A stretch of DNA of 64,000 nt from Pogonophryne albipinna (GCA_028583405.1 CM053249.1:41879499-41943498); one strand, 5' to 3'; positions 43,797 through 56,141 are shown, numbered from the stretch's first letter. Made by a program: numbers and translations. Notes: generated from the letters alone by a model not told the origin.

Positions 43797-45251
43797 ACTG
43801 CCTGGGGACAGACAGATAGCCCGGTCGTTGGGTGAAGGCGTTGGGTGGGGGCGTTGTTTTCTGCGCAGGTGTGCTGTTCTGTGCTTCGAAGCGTGCGAAG
43901 AAGCAGTTGAGGTTGTTCAGCAGAGAGATGTCACTGTCACAGGTCTGTGGTGGAGGTTTGTAGTCCGTGATGGTCCTAATACCCTGCCACAGGCTCCGTG
44001 TTTCTCTGCTGTCAATAAAGTGAGCTGTAATCTTCCGGGTGTACTGTCGTTTGGCTTTACGGATGCCACGGGATAGGTCGGCCCTGGCTGCTCTGAGACC
44101 AGCTGGAATGCCCTCTCTGAAGGCAATGTTACTCAGCAGTCCGTGGACCTCTCCTGTCAGCCATGGCTTCTGGTTGGCCCTGATGGTGATGGATCTGGTG
44201 TGAGTCACATCCTCAATGCATTTAGTGATGTATCCTGTAACAGTTTCTGTATAGTCCTGGATGTTGGTGGTGTTGTTGTATGTCCCAGTCTGTAGTTTCA
44301 AAGCAGTCTTTGAGTGCAGTTGTACTGTCCTCTGACCAGACAAGTACCTCTTTGGGAACTGGTTTGGTGACTTTCACTCGGGGTCTGTATGCCGGTTTTA
44401 GCATAACAGTGAGGTGGTCAGAGAGTCCGATGTGGGCAAGGGGAGAAGCCTTGTAGGCTCCTTTATTCGTGGTATAAACAAGATCCAGAGTCTTGTTTTC
44501 TCTTGTTGGGAAATCCACATGTTGATATATGTTTGGCATGAACGTTTTCAGGTTTGCATGGTTGAAGTCCCCAGGGACGATGAGAAGGCTGTCTGGCTGT
44601 TCTGTTTGTTGTTCCGATATTGCACGATACAGCTCACCGAGTGCCTCCTGTCTGTCCTTGTTGTTAGAGGTGGGGGGGGGGGATGTAAACAGCTGCTTGA
44701 AGGATGGCACTGATTTCCCTTGGGAGATGGAAAGGCCTGCACTTCACGAACATAAACTCCGCCAGCGGTGAGCAATGTTTGTAGACAACCCCCGCGTCCT
44801 TACACCAAGCATCACTGATGTAAACAATGACCCCTCCAACGCGGGTCGAGCTGAATGGCAGAGTCTGGGCTGTTGTCATTTAGCCATGTTTCTGTGAAAA
44901 TGTACACACCGCATTCTCTCACCTCACTCTGGGTTGCCCGGAGAAGTCTTATGTTATCCATTTTATTATCCAGTGAGCGTAAATTAGCCATGAGAATGCT
45001 CGGAATAGCGGGCCTGTGTGGGCTAGCTGCTAACCCCTCTTCTGCTTCCTCTCACACCGCCTGTCCAGCTTCGGGATAGCACTCGAGGGCAAGGTTGAGC
45101 GTATTCCAAGGCCGTTGATTACCTCTGCCAGTGTAGCCTCTATTGTGTGGTTTGTTGTTATTTCCCTGTCCAGCAGGAACTCACGACTGTACTGTACTCC
45201 TGACTGTACTATCGATCCGGGGTGGTTGAAGTGAACTCGACGAACAGACAT
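43797..45251 (-). pseudogene. LINE-A endonuclease and spacer region
   Basis: In order on the minus strand: a basic N-terminal segment at 45030-45251 ending RRCERKQKRG; 44664-44879 with RVGGVIVYISDAWCKD; 44222-44710 with the catalytic VPGDFNHANL, FPTRENKTLDLVYTT and LAHIGLSDHLTVMLK; and 43786-44343 with ANQKPWLTGEVHGLL and SRETRSLWQGIRTITDYKPP. These are the LINE endonuclease followed by the pre-RT linker. Several frameshifts separate the blocks. The catalytic residues themselves (GDFN, SDH) are intact. Confidence 0.85.
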
Positions 45252-45335
45252 TCAAAACATAAAAAAAAATTGAAAAGACTAAAGACTCGGGAGAGCTAAG
45301 GGGGGCCGCTGCCGCTGTCTGCGCTGCCATCTAAG

Positions 45336-46317
45336 ATAAACAACCTAGTTTAAATCAAGTTGGCCAAAGTAATAACAAATTATAGAGGGACTGGAGTTAG
45401 CCCCAGAGAGAGACCCTAAAAAATGCAGAAAATGAATAGAAGTTACTCATTGGGAGCTCTTTAGTTCTAATCTCTTCACACTCCCGCCCATTTCGCGCCA
45501 CATTGAAAGTTCTTCACTTGCTCCCACAGCAGTTTGCTGCTTCATCAAAGGTAAGAACTGTATAATTGTTGTAAGTTAACTGACATTTTTTGACCAAGTT
45601 GATATAGCAGTTCAACATTGTTTTGCGCTATTGCTTAACAAACATGCCAACTGTATTGCATTGTAGGCAAAACCTAAAACCACATTAAGCTGAGGGATGA
45701 AAGTTGGTAATTTAGTCCTCTTTATGTCCACTAAAACCATTGCAAGGACTGAAAAAAGCTTGATACAATGCCACACTTATTTTGTATGTCTTAATGTTCC
45801 ACGGTAATGTTGTGACTTTTAAGATACCAGGTAATGCTAGCTAGCATGTTACATTATCCGACCTAAGCTAGCATGCTACATTAGCCGACCAAAGCCACCA
45901 CGTTGTGTGGAGAGCAGTCACTCTGAGCACAGTAAGAAACGAACACTATTGCTTGCGGGTAAGTAAGGAATATAATTGTTTTATTTCATTCTTCATAAAT
46001 AAAAATGTGTAGAGTGTGTTGAAGCCTGTTCGAAAAATGAAAATCAATGTTTAATGATATAATATAGTTTAAACATACAGTAATTTTATAACTGTTTTAT
46101 TGTGAAAATACTTCCGGTTAGCTTTCGCCTGTGGTTAAAGTTTATTTTGAAAAGCTATTCCGGAAGAGATACCCGAAGTGCCACCAGTAAGCTTGACTTC
46201 TGGTTTTCTGTTAAACAAGCGATTACAGCCGTTAAAATACATTAAATAAAAAGTCATGAAAGAGAGTATGAGGAGAAAAGGCGTGTCAAGTTATGTATTG
46301 AATGCAGAACGTCTAAA
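45336..46317. other. interval without recognised genes
   Basis: GCTAGCATG-type motifs repeat near 45836-45890 (CTAGCTAGCATGTTACATTA and AGCTAGCATGCTACATTAGC). No frame with a known domain. Confidence 0.4.
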
Positions 46318-46405
46318 TCGACATACTCGGCAGGGGAGGTTGCCTCAACAGGAGACCGGACCGGCATCCCCGCTTTTGCTTCCTCTCTTTCCGCCGCCTG
46401 CGTAG
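46318..46405 (-). mobile_element. short LINE-B-type 5' fragment
   Basis: ACATACTCGGCAGGGGAGGT and CAACAGGAGACCGGACCGGC are shared with 40195-40290 in LINE-B. The piece carries the basic KRKQKRG-type coding segment and nothing more. Confidence 0.65.
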
Positions 46406-46486
46406 ACACAGAAGACCGAGGAGGGAGGTCCCCCTACGTCACCACAGCCGCCATTGAAGAGGAGGAGCGAAATTATGAGATATATA

Positions 46487-47611
46487 GGCCCGTTCTCATT
46501 TCAGCAAATCCCCCTCCTCGACTCCTCGACTCCTCGGTCCTCCGGTTGTGACCCGGAAATGAATTTCAGCGCGCCATGTTGAAGGACATCTCATTTCTCT
46601 AAATGCACTTCGAGGACCGAGCATCGAGCATCGAGGAGGCTCTCTGGAGGAGCTCTAACCGAGGATACACTGATGGGTCCTCCACGGTCCTCCACGGCTC
46701 CTTCGTGGATGCATTTCCGGCAACAGAGATGTTTCAAAGAGTCGTGACGCACGGCCGGACTGATCTCAGCCAATGACAGCTCTGCATGCATCCCCTGGAT
46801 ATTATTTTATTAACTGCTCTCATCGCGACGCGATGTTTCCAGAGAGAACAGCTGTGATGTCCGTGCAGAAAGCAGAGCAGTGTGTATAATATATATCACT
46901 CAGTATAACAGGCCTACTCTCTTTATTTGCTGTAGTTTAGTAGATATCTACAAACAAAGAGTCCATATTTTTCTAAAACCATTTAGTGCTTCACATAATA
47001 AAATACACAACGGCTGTTAGGCTGTTAGCTGTAGGTGCGTGTGTGTGTTTGGTACAGTGTGTGTGTAGATGCAGCGGACAGACAGGTCTCAGTTGGTTTG
47101 GTGTCCTCTGCTTACTTTTAATACTTGTAAATAAAACTTTTGGTCCGTCATTTATTTTCCTCATTGTAGCGACCAGAGAGGGGGGGGGGATATATCCAGT
47201 CTCTGATAGTGTTACGTTAATATGAGAGTGCTCTGTTTGATTCTGAAATTGTATATATATGTATATAAATATATACATATATGTGTGTGTGTGTGTGTGT
47301 GTGTCCGCATCTGTAGCCTGTTATTGTCTCATTATTCCGCACTGTGAATGAATCAAAGTGGTCATGAACACATCTGTCCATCAGACAGAGGGCTGCTGTG
47401 CCTCCTGTCATCATTAATGGACGTCTCTTTAAAATGACCGCTCAGAGGAGAGGAGTTCTCATTTCTCTAACCGCCTGCTGCTTCCCCTCCTCTCTCCTCG
47501 GTTCCCCTCCTCGGCTCCTCGGCTCACATCTCCTGTGGGCGGGACTAAGTATCGAGGATAGGAGTCGAGGAGGGGAATCGAGGAGGGGAGTTAGAGAAAT
47601 GAGAAAGGGCC
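46487..47611. mobile_element. inverted-repeat DNA element, GGCCC ends, ATA flanks
   Basis: It starts GGCCCGTTCTCATTTCAGCA and ends GAGAAATGAGAAAGGGCC. CCCCTCCTCGACTCC motifs follow inside both ends in inverse orientation. ATA precedes and follows it (46484-46486 and 47612-47614), suggesting a 3-bp duplication. It holds a TA/GT microsatellite near 47250-47302 and no transposase. Confidence 0.65.
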
Positions 47612-47614
47612 ATA

Positions 47615-48216
47615 GTCAGGTGACGGAGCTTTGTTCGCTCTTTTTTCACACGGCCCGGACTGCCAGAGGAAGCTGCAGCCTTTCTCTCCTCACTCCTCCT
47701 GCTTGTAACATTACCACGCCATTTAATTAAAGTATCCATTTGAACCTTATGCCATTGGTCTCTTTATTCTAAGCTTCTCTCCTGGACGCGAGAACAACGA
47801 ACAAAGCTAACAAGCCCCATGGTTGAAGCCTGCATAGAGGCTCGCAATATTACCATGGCTGGATGTATATTAAGTTAATAAAGTAGTCTTATCTGAAGCT
47901 AAAGCAAGGTCAGCATAAGATACTTCAATAATCCCCATGTCATCCGGTCAGTTACCCGATGTAAGATAATATTACACTGACGGTTGCAATGACGTTAATA
48001 ATAATCAATAAATACGAAAGTCACCGCGGCTCTCTTGCCCGCAGTTTCATGTCTCCGGTAACCGGCCGTCACAGTGAGGCCACGGCAGGAGATTCAGATG
48101 GCATAAGCTTTTTTTCTAGCGATTAAGGTGAAATAAACACTTTTATTTTAATTATAATTTGAGTGAAAGATACTGAAACATAATGTATCAAACGTAAATA
48201 ATACTCTTTGCATTTA
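47615..48216. other. interval without recognised genes
   Basis: Nothing recognisable. The region around 48020-48080 is CG-rich. Confidence 0.4.
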
Positions 48217-49944
48217 CCTGCTTGCAGTGGCGTAACAAGGTTGTGATTGGCCCCGGTGCAAATATTGTTTTGGGCCCCCCCCCCCCATATATAAGCGCAC
48301 GCTGATGCGCTCACACACACACAGACATACATAGAACTCTGCTGTCATCCGACCACATCACCCCCATTCTCACTCAGCTACACTGGCTTCCTGTACGCTA
48401 CCGTATTGACTACAAAAACCTTCTACTCATATATAAAGCTCTCCATAACCTTGCCCCCATCTACATGACCTCCTTCAGGAGTACACCCCCTCCCGCACCC
48501 TCCGCTCTTCGTCCGTAGGACTTCTCACCGTCCCAAGCTCTCGCCTCAAAACCATGGGTGCTCGAGCTTTCAGCTGCTCGGCTCCCAGACTCTGGAACTC
48601 CCTGCCACTACACATCCGACAGTCTGATTCCATAACAACAATCAAAACTCAGTTCAAACTGGCATTTTCTTTATAAACTGTACCCTGTGTCCTTCGATAG
48701 TCCATTTCCTGTTGTTTGTCTTGTCTTACCCCGGCTGATACTTCACTAAATCCACTGTTTTAATTGTTCCCTATATTGCCCCTATGCCCTGTAAGGTGTC
48801 CTTGGGCAGGGCCGGACTGGGACAATAAGTCAGGCCGGGAATTATATACCCAGCCAGGCCACTACCAGTTTTTTTTTGTGCCATTTTGCTGGATTTATTT
48901 GTCAATATTTACAACGTTGCTGCCCATAGTGATAGCCCTATAGTTTAAATCTACTACCCAAAAATAAACATATGGACATGGGTCACTATTTAAAAAAATG
49001 TGAAAATCTATTTAGGAATCTATTCATGTGAACATATTTTAAGTGGGGGTGGACCTCAAATCCTCGGGGGGGTCCGGGGGCATGCACCCCCGGTAAGATT
49101 TTTTTGTTAAATGTTTGAGTTAAATGCATCAATCTGGTGCATTTTGAGGGGGAAATAAAGAGACTAGATCTATGGGAACACCTATATACAGAACTGTATA
49201 CATTTAAATAATCATAAAATCATAAGAATATGGCCATAACCAATAACATACCATATCCAATATTTAAAAACATTTGAACTTTTTATTTATTTGTTTTTGG
49301 TTCATTTATAGTTGTGAGTGTGTCTGGGCTCCTGAACCAGCCTCACCCGTCTCCCCCCTGCTCCTCTTTGAGGCAGAAGCAAAGACTAGTTTTAGCTCTC
49401 AACAAGTTTTAAAAGTTTATCTTACTTTTTTTCACCTAGTTAACATTTTTTTTTTATTATTCATGCATATTTCACTAATCTCACTCCCCCCTCAAATGGA
49501 AATATGTGACCTGCTCCATCGAAATCAGTCGCATTGACCCGAAGACACATTTTGAGTTGTATACACTGTTGTAAAGAGGATATTCCTAGCTTTCTAATGA
49601 TATCAGGATTGTTTTTGTACTCCAAATATTAAGCGAAATATGTCACATTATATAATGACTGTCACTGAGTCATCATTTTGAGAAAAAGGCCTTCAAAGTG
49701 TCCTCTTCTCTGGAATCCATCGATCTGATTGATTATTAGCAAATGATCAAAATACTACGGAGGGAAGATATTTTCGTTTGGATTACTGGTCTGGGGGAAT
49801 CTCGCGAGTGTGTGTGTGTTTGTGTATTTTTGCATTTGTGTGTATTGTGTTTGTTTCCCGGGGAAAACCCTCACGAGAAACACCGGCTGTTGTTATGGCT
49901 GCTGTGACGTTAAGTTACTCCGTTCTCCGCTTGTAATTATGCCG

Positions 49945-50256
49945 AAGCTTCAAAGCTGTATTTATCTTCTGAATTTGCCGAAACAAGTTTAATATTCTGA
50001 AAGCCAAGACTTTGTTTATTTGAAATCAGATGAAAACAAACTGTAACGGACCCTGCCGTGTTATCTATGATTACTATACTCTTACATTCATAATTTCAGC
50101 CGGAGGGAGGGGGAGCGGTGCGGCGGAAGAGCAGATTGCGAATGAGAGGTGCCTGTCTTCGTCCCTTTACAAGCTTCAAAAATGTATTTATCGTGTGATT
50201 TTGGAAATAAAAGTTTCATATTCTGAAAGCCAAGACTTTGTTTGTTTAAAATCAAA
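49945..50256. repeat. diverged tandem duplication, about 226-bp period
   Basis: TTCTGAAAGCCAAGACTTTG occurs near 49996 and 50222. AGCTTCAAA...TGTATTTATC precedes it both times. Confidence 0.8.
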
Positions 50257-50480
50257 CAAAACACCCGAACCCCGAAAAAATAGTTTTGTACGCAAATCCA
50301 CGTTTATTTTGAAATGAGCCGTTGCGACTTCCGACTGATTTCGATAGAGCGGGTCACATATGTGTTTACATACATGGTGACCAAACCGTTTGAGACCCAC
50401 AGAGATAACTTAGACAAAGTTAACTATCTAAACACTCAGAGAGTCCTTTTAGGCCATAAGGTGAACCCTGTTATCGTTTC

Positions 50481-50866
50481 ATCCCGCTCCACAGAAGTGG
50501 AACTACATAATCTTTAGTTCATAAAAAAGAACGAGTCATGCTTATCCACCAAAAAAAAGTTTGTCGCTAAAATTCCTGTCAATTCTTCTAGGCACGTAAT
50601 TATTGGCTGAACTAGTCCCTTCAAAGCGTAATAATATCTTGGTCAAAAGTAGTGCCACGGTTCGTCACGTGATCGTGCTACACCAATTGGGTAGCTGCAT
50701 ATTGTCAACAGAAGTGAAAGATGGCCGCCTACATGGTTACGCTAAACCAGACCAAATGGATTCTAAACAGTGCTGTATGCTTGTTTTATGTCATGTTTTG
50801 TCATATGTCTTAATACATCACTAAGTCCGAGGTATTTGCGTTATATACGCGGTATTTGTGAGAGGT
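50481..50866 (+). repeat. left arm of a 386-bp internal inverted repeat
   Basis: It matches the reverse complement of 51874-52259 almost base for base. It contains a start context AAGATGGCCGCCTACATGG near 50719. Identical 73-residue frames appear in both arms (50603-50824 plus, 51916-52137 minus) simply because of this symmetry. Confidence 0.9.
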
Positions 50867-51430
50867 AAAAGAAAGTCATTTGCTGTTGCATGGGAGAAAG
50901 ATGACTACCTTAAGGCTTTTAGAAGTTTAGGTACTAACTTTGACTTGGAGCAATCAACACTTGCACTTCTTTGCCGGTATGTATGTCACCTATATGATCA
51001 GCCAGCAGCCGAAAATGTAAATGATGCTAGGTACAAGGCTTTCTGTATGGCATCATCGGCCTTGCCAGAATTAAGCATTCCCCCTACTCCTGATGCCCTC
51101 CATCAGCACTGCAAAAGGGCAAATTACCAGGCAGCAATAATGAGGTCCTGTCTCAAAAGAGAAATAAATGCTCCATCACCTGCTGGATATGGTTGGGAAA
51201 TAGAGGATGGGAACTTACACGTCACCTGGATGACAAGCAATCCTGCCCCTGACAGTGTGTTGAATGTAATACACTGCAGCTGCAAAGAGTCTGCCTGTGA
51301 GAAAGGCAGATGTTCATGCTTCTCTGCAGGACTCTGTTGCACAGACTTATGTCGTTGCTCAAATTGTGAAAATAAAAAAGAAACAGAGGAAGAGAACGAT
51401 GACTGCCCTGACACTGACAGTGAGGAATAG
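50858..51430 (+). CDS. terminal exon of a TE-associated protein with a cysteine-rich CXC-like module
   Basis: The 190-residue frame is intact to a stop at 51428-51430 and is followed by AATAAA at about 51485. It begins in a conserved helical block (KSFAVAWEKDDYLKAFRSLG, then LALLCRYVCHLYDQ and VNDARYKAFC) and then HCKRANYQAAIMRSCLKREI. A PSPAGYGWEIEDGNLHVTWM segment leads to a cysteine cluster, VIHCSCKESACEKGRCSCFS and GLCCTDLCRCSNC. The tail is acidic. From memory, similar C-termini follow XPG-like nuclease regions in large fish and arthropod transposon proteins. That association is recollection, not shown here. The first ATG-like codon is GTG, so it is probably an exon entered by splicing. 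The left inverted arm overlaps its first bases. Confidence 0.6.
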   Translation: MRGKRKSFAVAWEKDDYLKAFRSLGTNFDLEQSTLALLCRYVCHLYDQPAAENVNDARYKAFCMASSALPELSIPPTPDALHQHCKRANYQAAIMRSCLKREINAPSPAGYGWEIEDGNLHVTWMTSNPAPDSVLNVIHCSCKESACEKGRCSCFSAGLCCTDLCRCSNCENKKETEEENDDCPDTDSEE

Positions 51431-51873
51431 GAGTGTCCTTATTCTGTTTTGTACCGTTTTCTATGTCATACCTTTTATATTTGTAATAAATCTCGTTTTT
51501 ATGGTTCATCAGTGTTGTTTTCATTTGTGGAGGGATGAATGAGTAAATAAATGAATCAATGGACATTGGTATAAGTACTGCATTTTATTGATCTAAATTA
51601 CTTAACGTAACAAGTTAACCTTCTTCTTGGACGCAGCTATGTATGAAATCAAGTCATGTTTATTTTAAGAGTGCATTTAACATGTACAGGGTAACAATAA
51701 CAACAGACAGACAGACAAAAAGTCCTCAGTCTAATGGAATAATCCACGAGCTCAGCCAATGAACCTAGCGATGCGAACATGGTAGTCCAGGAATGTTGTT
51801 GTAGCTGGAGTTGGCTGATAAACGCTGCTAGCCAATGTTGATTCGATGGTCAACTCTGTTCCCAGATAGTAAA

Positions 51874-52259
51874 ACCTCTCACAAATACCGCGTATATAAC
51901 GCAAATACCTCGGACTTAGTGATGTATTAAGACATATGACAAAACATGACATAAAACAAGCATACAGCACTGTTTAGAATCCATTTGGTCTGGTTTAGCG
52001 TAACCATGTAGGCGGCCATCTTTCACTTCTGTTGACAATATGCAGCTACCCAATTGGTGTAGCACGATCACGTGACGAACCGTGGCACTACTTTTGACCA
52101 AGATATTATTACGCTTTGAAGGGACTAGTTCAGCCAATAATTACGTGCCTAGAAGAATTGACAGGAATTTTAGCGACAAACTTTTTTTTGGTGGATAAGC
52201 ATGACTCGTTCTTTTTTATGAACTCAAGATTGTGTAGTTCCACTTCTGTGGAGCGGGAT
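51874..52259 (-). repeat. right arm of the 386-bp internal inverted repeat
   Basis: Inverted partner of 50481-50866, separated from it by about 1.0 kb containing the CXC-type exon. Confidence 0.9.
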
Positions 52260-52754
52260 TTCTTTTCTAAAGGACTTTTCGAGGTTCACCTTGCGGCCTA
52301 TTTACCTCACCTGATCTGTAGTTATCAGTCTCTCAGTCTGACAGGAGAGGACTCTCCTCCACCTTGTTGTTGAAACAGCTCCTTATATCCGTTAGCGCAG
52401 CTAGCTAGCACCAGATGCTAACAGCAACAATACACGTAACCGGTGCGCACACTCTCTAAAAAAAAGAATCCTCAGGCCAGCAGGCCTCTTAACAGGCCAG
52501 GCCATCGGGAAACCTCCCGGTCCTCCCGATGGCCAGTCCGGGCCCGTCCTTGGGTGTTATGAAAGGCGCCCCCCCAATTATTATTGTATACACAACCACT
52601 CAGAAGCACCACATGTAGGCTATCAACAACAGCCTGCCCTGGCCTCAAACCACCACAGCCTGACAACAGCACAGCGAACTAAGAAGAGGATTACACCTGT
52701 TTCCTTGATGTTTGTCTCTGGGGAATGAGCCGGTAGGCCTACATGGACCGGTTG

Positions 52755-53110
52755 CTACAATATAGCTTTTGATCTTGGCGTCGGGGGTCTCAATAGCGCC
52801 ATAGAGTCCCCTATCGGTTGGGGCCCTTGGGGGAACTGTTGGACCAAATCCAGCCTCTCCTCCTGGCTGGCTGGAGAAGAAGGTTGCACAGCCACGGCCA
52901 CAGATACAGCTTCACTTGTGGAGCTAGATAGCAATGATGGTGAGCTATCGTTAGCCTCCGGCTCTGGCTGCCGCTGCACGTCAACATTGCTAACGTTAGC
53001 TCTCGATTTCGAGGACGATGTATGACAAAAAAAACGGTCTAATTTGTTGTTGCATCTCCTTGTTCTCTCTGTCCTTTCTCTTTTGAGCGCCGCTCTTGTG
53101 CTTTGGTTTG
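52755..53110 (-). pseudogene. N-terminal hAT transposase fragment (TTF/DUF4371 type), decayed
   Basis: On the minus strand KHKSGAQKRKDRENKEMQQQ (about 53105-53045) is the usual start of this hAT group. Later TDRGLYGAIETPDAKI appears in another frame, with an acidic Ser/Pro-rich stretch (SPSLLSSSTSEAVSVAVAVQ) between. Stops and frameshifts are frequent. Nothing of the catalytic core remains in this element. Confidence 0.6.
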
Positions 53111-53376
53111 CTGTACATTATAAATGGAAGCTATTACATTTGTTATAATGCTGCCGAACTTGCTGCTGCTAGCTATGATTAAACAGTTCGCTCGTCACGC
53201 AAGGTATCACATGACATGAAAGGGAGCAAGGTCATTGGACAGACAAATTACAAATTAATTTAGGTTGCTTGGTTACTTTGAAGACTGCGTGAACCGGACA
53301 ATGCCATTGGGGCCCCAAAAAAAGAAAAAATGTACAAAAATATATATAAAAAAAACATTACGCCACTGCCTGCCTG

Positions 53377-54093
53377 ACATAACACTTAGGTGGTCCTTGC
53401 ATAGGTTTCAAGTGTTAATTTAGTAACTTGTATGTTCAGTGTTTTGTGTGTGGAAAAAATGAATTCATCAAATGTAATCAACACTAATATCAATTTATTT
53501 CCAGGTGCAGGAAGAATCTTCGCTTTTCTAAGGTGAAAACATGTTTCATAATGTACATGATTTAGGGTTTGTACAGTTTGTCTTACAATACAAAATGTGT
53601 TTATTACAATTGTTCTATTCACTTTTTCTGGTGAAAATGCAAATGTGATACAGCTTCAGTTATCAGTGAAGTTCAAAACCTCTATGACTATTTCCAATCT
53701 GAAGTTGAAACAAAAAAATAAGAAAATATAGAATTACATTTGACATATTTCTTAAATACATACAATTAAGCTTTAATGACACATGGTTTGTGTATGCTTT
53801 TTTGCAGCCTAGTTACCATTATGTCAATATTAATTAAGTTTACACTCATTTATAAAATGTTCTTTATGTAATGAAACACCAGGAAAACAACTGTCAGATG
53901 AAAGTTCATTAAATTACAGGGAAACACTTTATAAATGTGTGGCTGATCTCTGGCATGTCATTGTACATTATGTATTTATCAGAACGATTAGTGATGAAGG
54001 GCAATTTCACTAAGTAATAAAGGCCTTTTCTCTTATTATGTTTGGTTTTGATCAATGGGATAGCAGTGTAAGATCTGCAAGTCGTTGTCTGCC
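53377..54093. other. interval without recognised elements
   Basis: AT-rich, no known terminus. It may be intron or upstream sequence of the gene remnant that follows. Confidence 0.4.
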
Positions 54094-55628
54094 ACAAGGG
54101 GGAATCTACTCAAGGAACCCGGCTCCTTCTCGGGATACTATGGCTGGCAACAAAACATCAAATACAAGATCGCAAATTACCGCACCAAACTCAGAGGCTA
54201 CGGTGTTCCTGAGGTGATGTGCAATGCACTAACACGTTTACACTCATTTATATTCTGCAGAGCAGAAGTCTGCAAAAAAGTGTCAAAAAGCCACAAAAGG
54301 CAGAGTTAAACTACTTCCCCCCTTACCCAGCAGGAGAGGACGAGGAAAGTCAAGAACAAGAAAGGATTCAGTTGCTTTCGGAAGTAATGAAAAGTGACAA
54401 CAACAAACTGATAAAAGACAAAATGGCGAAAACGTTTGCACACAGAAGAAACGAAAATGTGTATAATCAATAATGTGTTTATTTTTGCATAAAATACAGA
54501 ACATTATAGCCATCATAAATGTAGACTTTATGGCAAAACGATTGAATTCCAGTAGATTGGACATGAGCACATATTTAAAGTGGTGCACATTTTGCTTACT
54601 ACCAAAAGTTCAGGTTTGAGACTTGCCAAAAAGTGCTTTGATATCGCTGATTCTGTATAACGTTGTTAATGGGATACCAAAACCAGAGACCTGCAATGGT
54701 TATGTTTTTAACAGTTGTTTTAAGCACAACAAAAAGGTAGACTGGATTAGAAGTGACGGGAAGCCTTTCATTAAACTAGTCAATCACATCAAGGACCCTT
54801 AATAGGGATTTAATCTAAGGAACCTAGGTACATTTGACACATTTTAGTTAAATGGACGAATTTTACACCATTAACTTTAAAAAAGTTTATTTTTGTCATT
54901 TCAGGCTCCAAGCAATCCCAGCATCGACATGAGCAGAGATCTTGTAATTCGGTGTCTGATGGTGTGCCTCGGGGAGTCCACAGATCATCTCTTAAAAGAG
55001 TATGATGTAAGTTGAATTGTTAAAATATAAAAAGTGGATCTCTGTTTCTCTCTCTATCTGTCTATATATCTATCTAGTGTATCTCTCTTTTCTTGGCAAG
55101 CTACAATCTCAAAAGACAATCATAACTATATTGTTCCAAGTAACTTTTGGCTATTGGCGATTGTCCTTTGTAAGTTTGTAAAGTTCTTGTCTTGCACATG
55201 TGTATTGTTTTTTTTAAAGACTGGTAAATTGGTACTACAGGTTCCTTGCTATGAGCTTTTCACAGAGCAGCTGAAAGACAATTTAAAAATAAGTGAAAGA
55301 TCCAGTTTGATCATTGATCCAGTTGCTGTGAATGACTTTAAAGGTGCCCACCGTGTTTGAGAAAATGTATATATAGTAGGGCTGTCAGTCGATTAAAATA
55401 TTTAATCGCGATTAATCGCATGATCGTCCATAGTTAATTGCGATTAATCCCAAATTAATCGCACATTTTGTGTCTGTTCTAAATGTTCCTTAGAGGGATA
55501 TTTTTCAAGTTTTTAATACTCTTATCAACATATGAGAGGACAAATATGCTTTATGCAAATGTTTGGTTATTATCATTTGAACAATGACAAATATTCTCAT
55601 GAATATTAAACACAACAACCTCTGAACA

Positions 55629-55827
<199 letters not shown>

Positions 55828-56018
55828 AGAGACACTGTGATGGATCGTTGGAGCTATGTGCAACTCAAGGCATATGCTCGAACGGGAGCTGCCTGGACGC
55901 TGCAATCATGTTGCGCACTATCCGTGCTGAGTGTGCTGACTGTTCGTACAATGTCCCACTGTCTGGCTTCCTGCATAAAGTCAAGTGCTCGGCGAAATGT
56001 CACTCCTCTGTTTGAATT

Positions 56019-56141
56019 GAAACAGCTCCTTATATCCGTTAGCGCAGCTAGCACCAGATGCTAACAACAACAAGACACATAAGGGGTGCGCGTTCTCGCT
56101 CGCGACACACACACCCTCCCGGTCCTCCCGATGGCCAGCCG
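56019..56141. repeat. segment shared with 52372-52535
   Basis: GAAACAGCTCCTTATATCCG, GCTAGCACCAGATGCTAACA and CTCCCGGTCCTCCCGATGGC occur in the same order in both places. It is a truncated end of the GGCCGGACTGG element family inside the hAT. Confidence 0.8.

Larger units (their letters stand above)
40556..45335 (-). mobile_element. Rex1/CR1-like LINE (LINE-A), interrupted by hAT copy B
   Basis: The 5' end is near 45335 and the coding region runs down to 40556, where LINE-B begins. hAT copy B is inserted at 40744-42704. Near the junction the frame still reads TLMPSGRRFRSLRSNTTRLK, the conserved end of such LINE proteins. Only its 3' UTR is missing, perhaps the piece at 33172-33411. Confidence 0.8.
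48807..52546 (+). mobile_element. 3.7-kb element with GGCCGGACTGG ends and a CXC-type ORF; duplication TCCTTGGG
   Basis: TCCTTGGG is at 48799-48806 and 52547-52554. The element starts CAGGGCCGGACTGGGAC. The right end, read inward, is CGGGCCCGGACTGGCCATC (12 of the first 14 bases agree). Inside are an internal repeat (about 49945-50256), two 386-bp inverted arms and one cysteine-rich coding exon. Which superfamily this is remains open; the 8-bp duplication would suit hAT or P. Confidence 0.75.
48335..52590 (+). mobile_element. L2-type LINE 3' fragment, plus strand, split by the 48807-52546 element
   Basis: 48335-48806 encodes decayed RT C-terminal sequence (SSDHITPILTQLHWLPVRYR, then IDYKNLLLIYKALHNLAPIY) and the start of the 3' UTR. 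After the insertion it resumes at 52555 with TGTTATGAAAGGCGCC and an ATTATT tail. Several stops interrupt the coding part. It is a 5'-truncated dead copy. Confidence 0.8.
48225..53368 (-). mobile_element. hAT element with CAGTGGCGTAA ends, holding an L2 and a 3.7-kb element
   Basis: It starts CAGTGGCGTAACAAGGTTGT and ends AACATTACGCCACTG. The flanks CCTGCTTG (48217-48224) and CCTGCCTG (53369-53376) agree at 7 of 8. Minus-strand N-terminal transposase sequence is recognisable near 52755-53110. GGGCCCCAA/TTTGGGCCCC motifs lie inside both ends. Confidence 0.8.

Noticed and set aside
43609..44076. 155-codon plus-strand frame, and 202 codons at 42997-43605
   Set aside because: Antisense to LINE-A RT and spacer, whose motifs are clear on the minus strand.
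50603..50824. Identical 73-residue open frame on the plus strand here and on the minus strand at 51916-52137
   Set aside because: It is exactly the inverted arm seen twice. Identity follows from the DNA symmetry, and the residues show no known motif.
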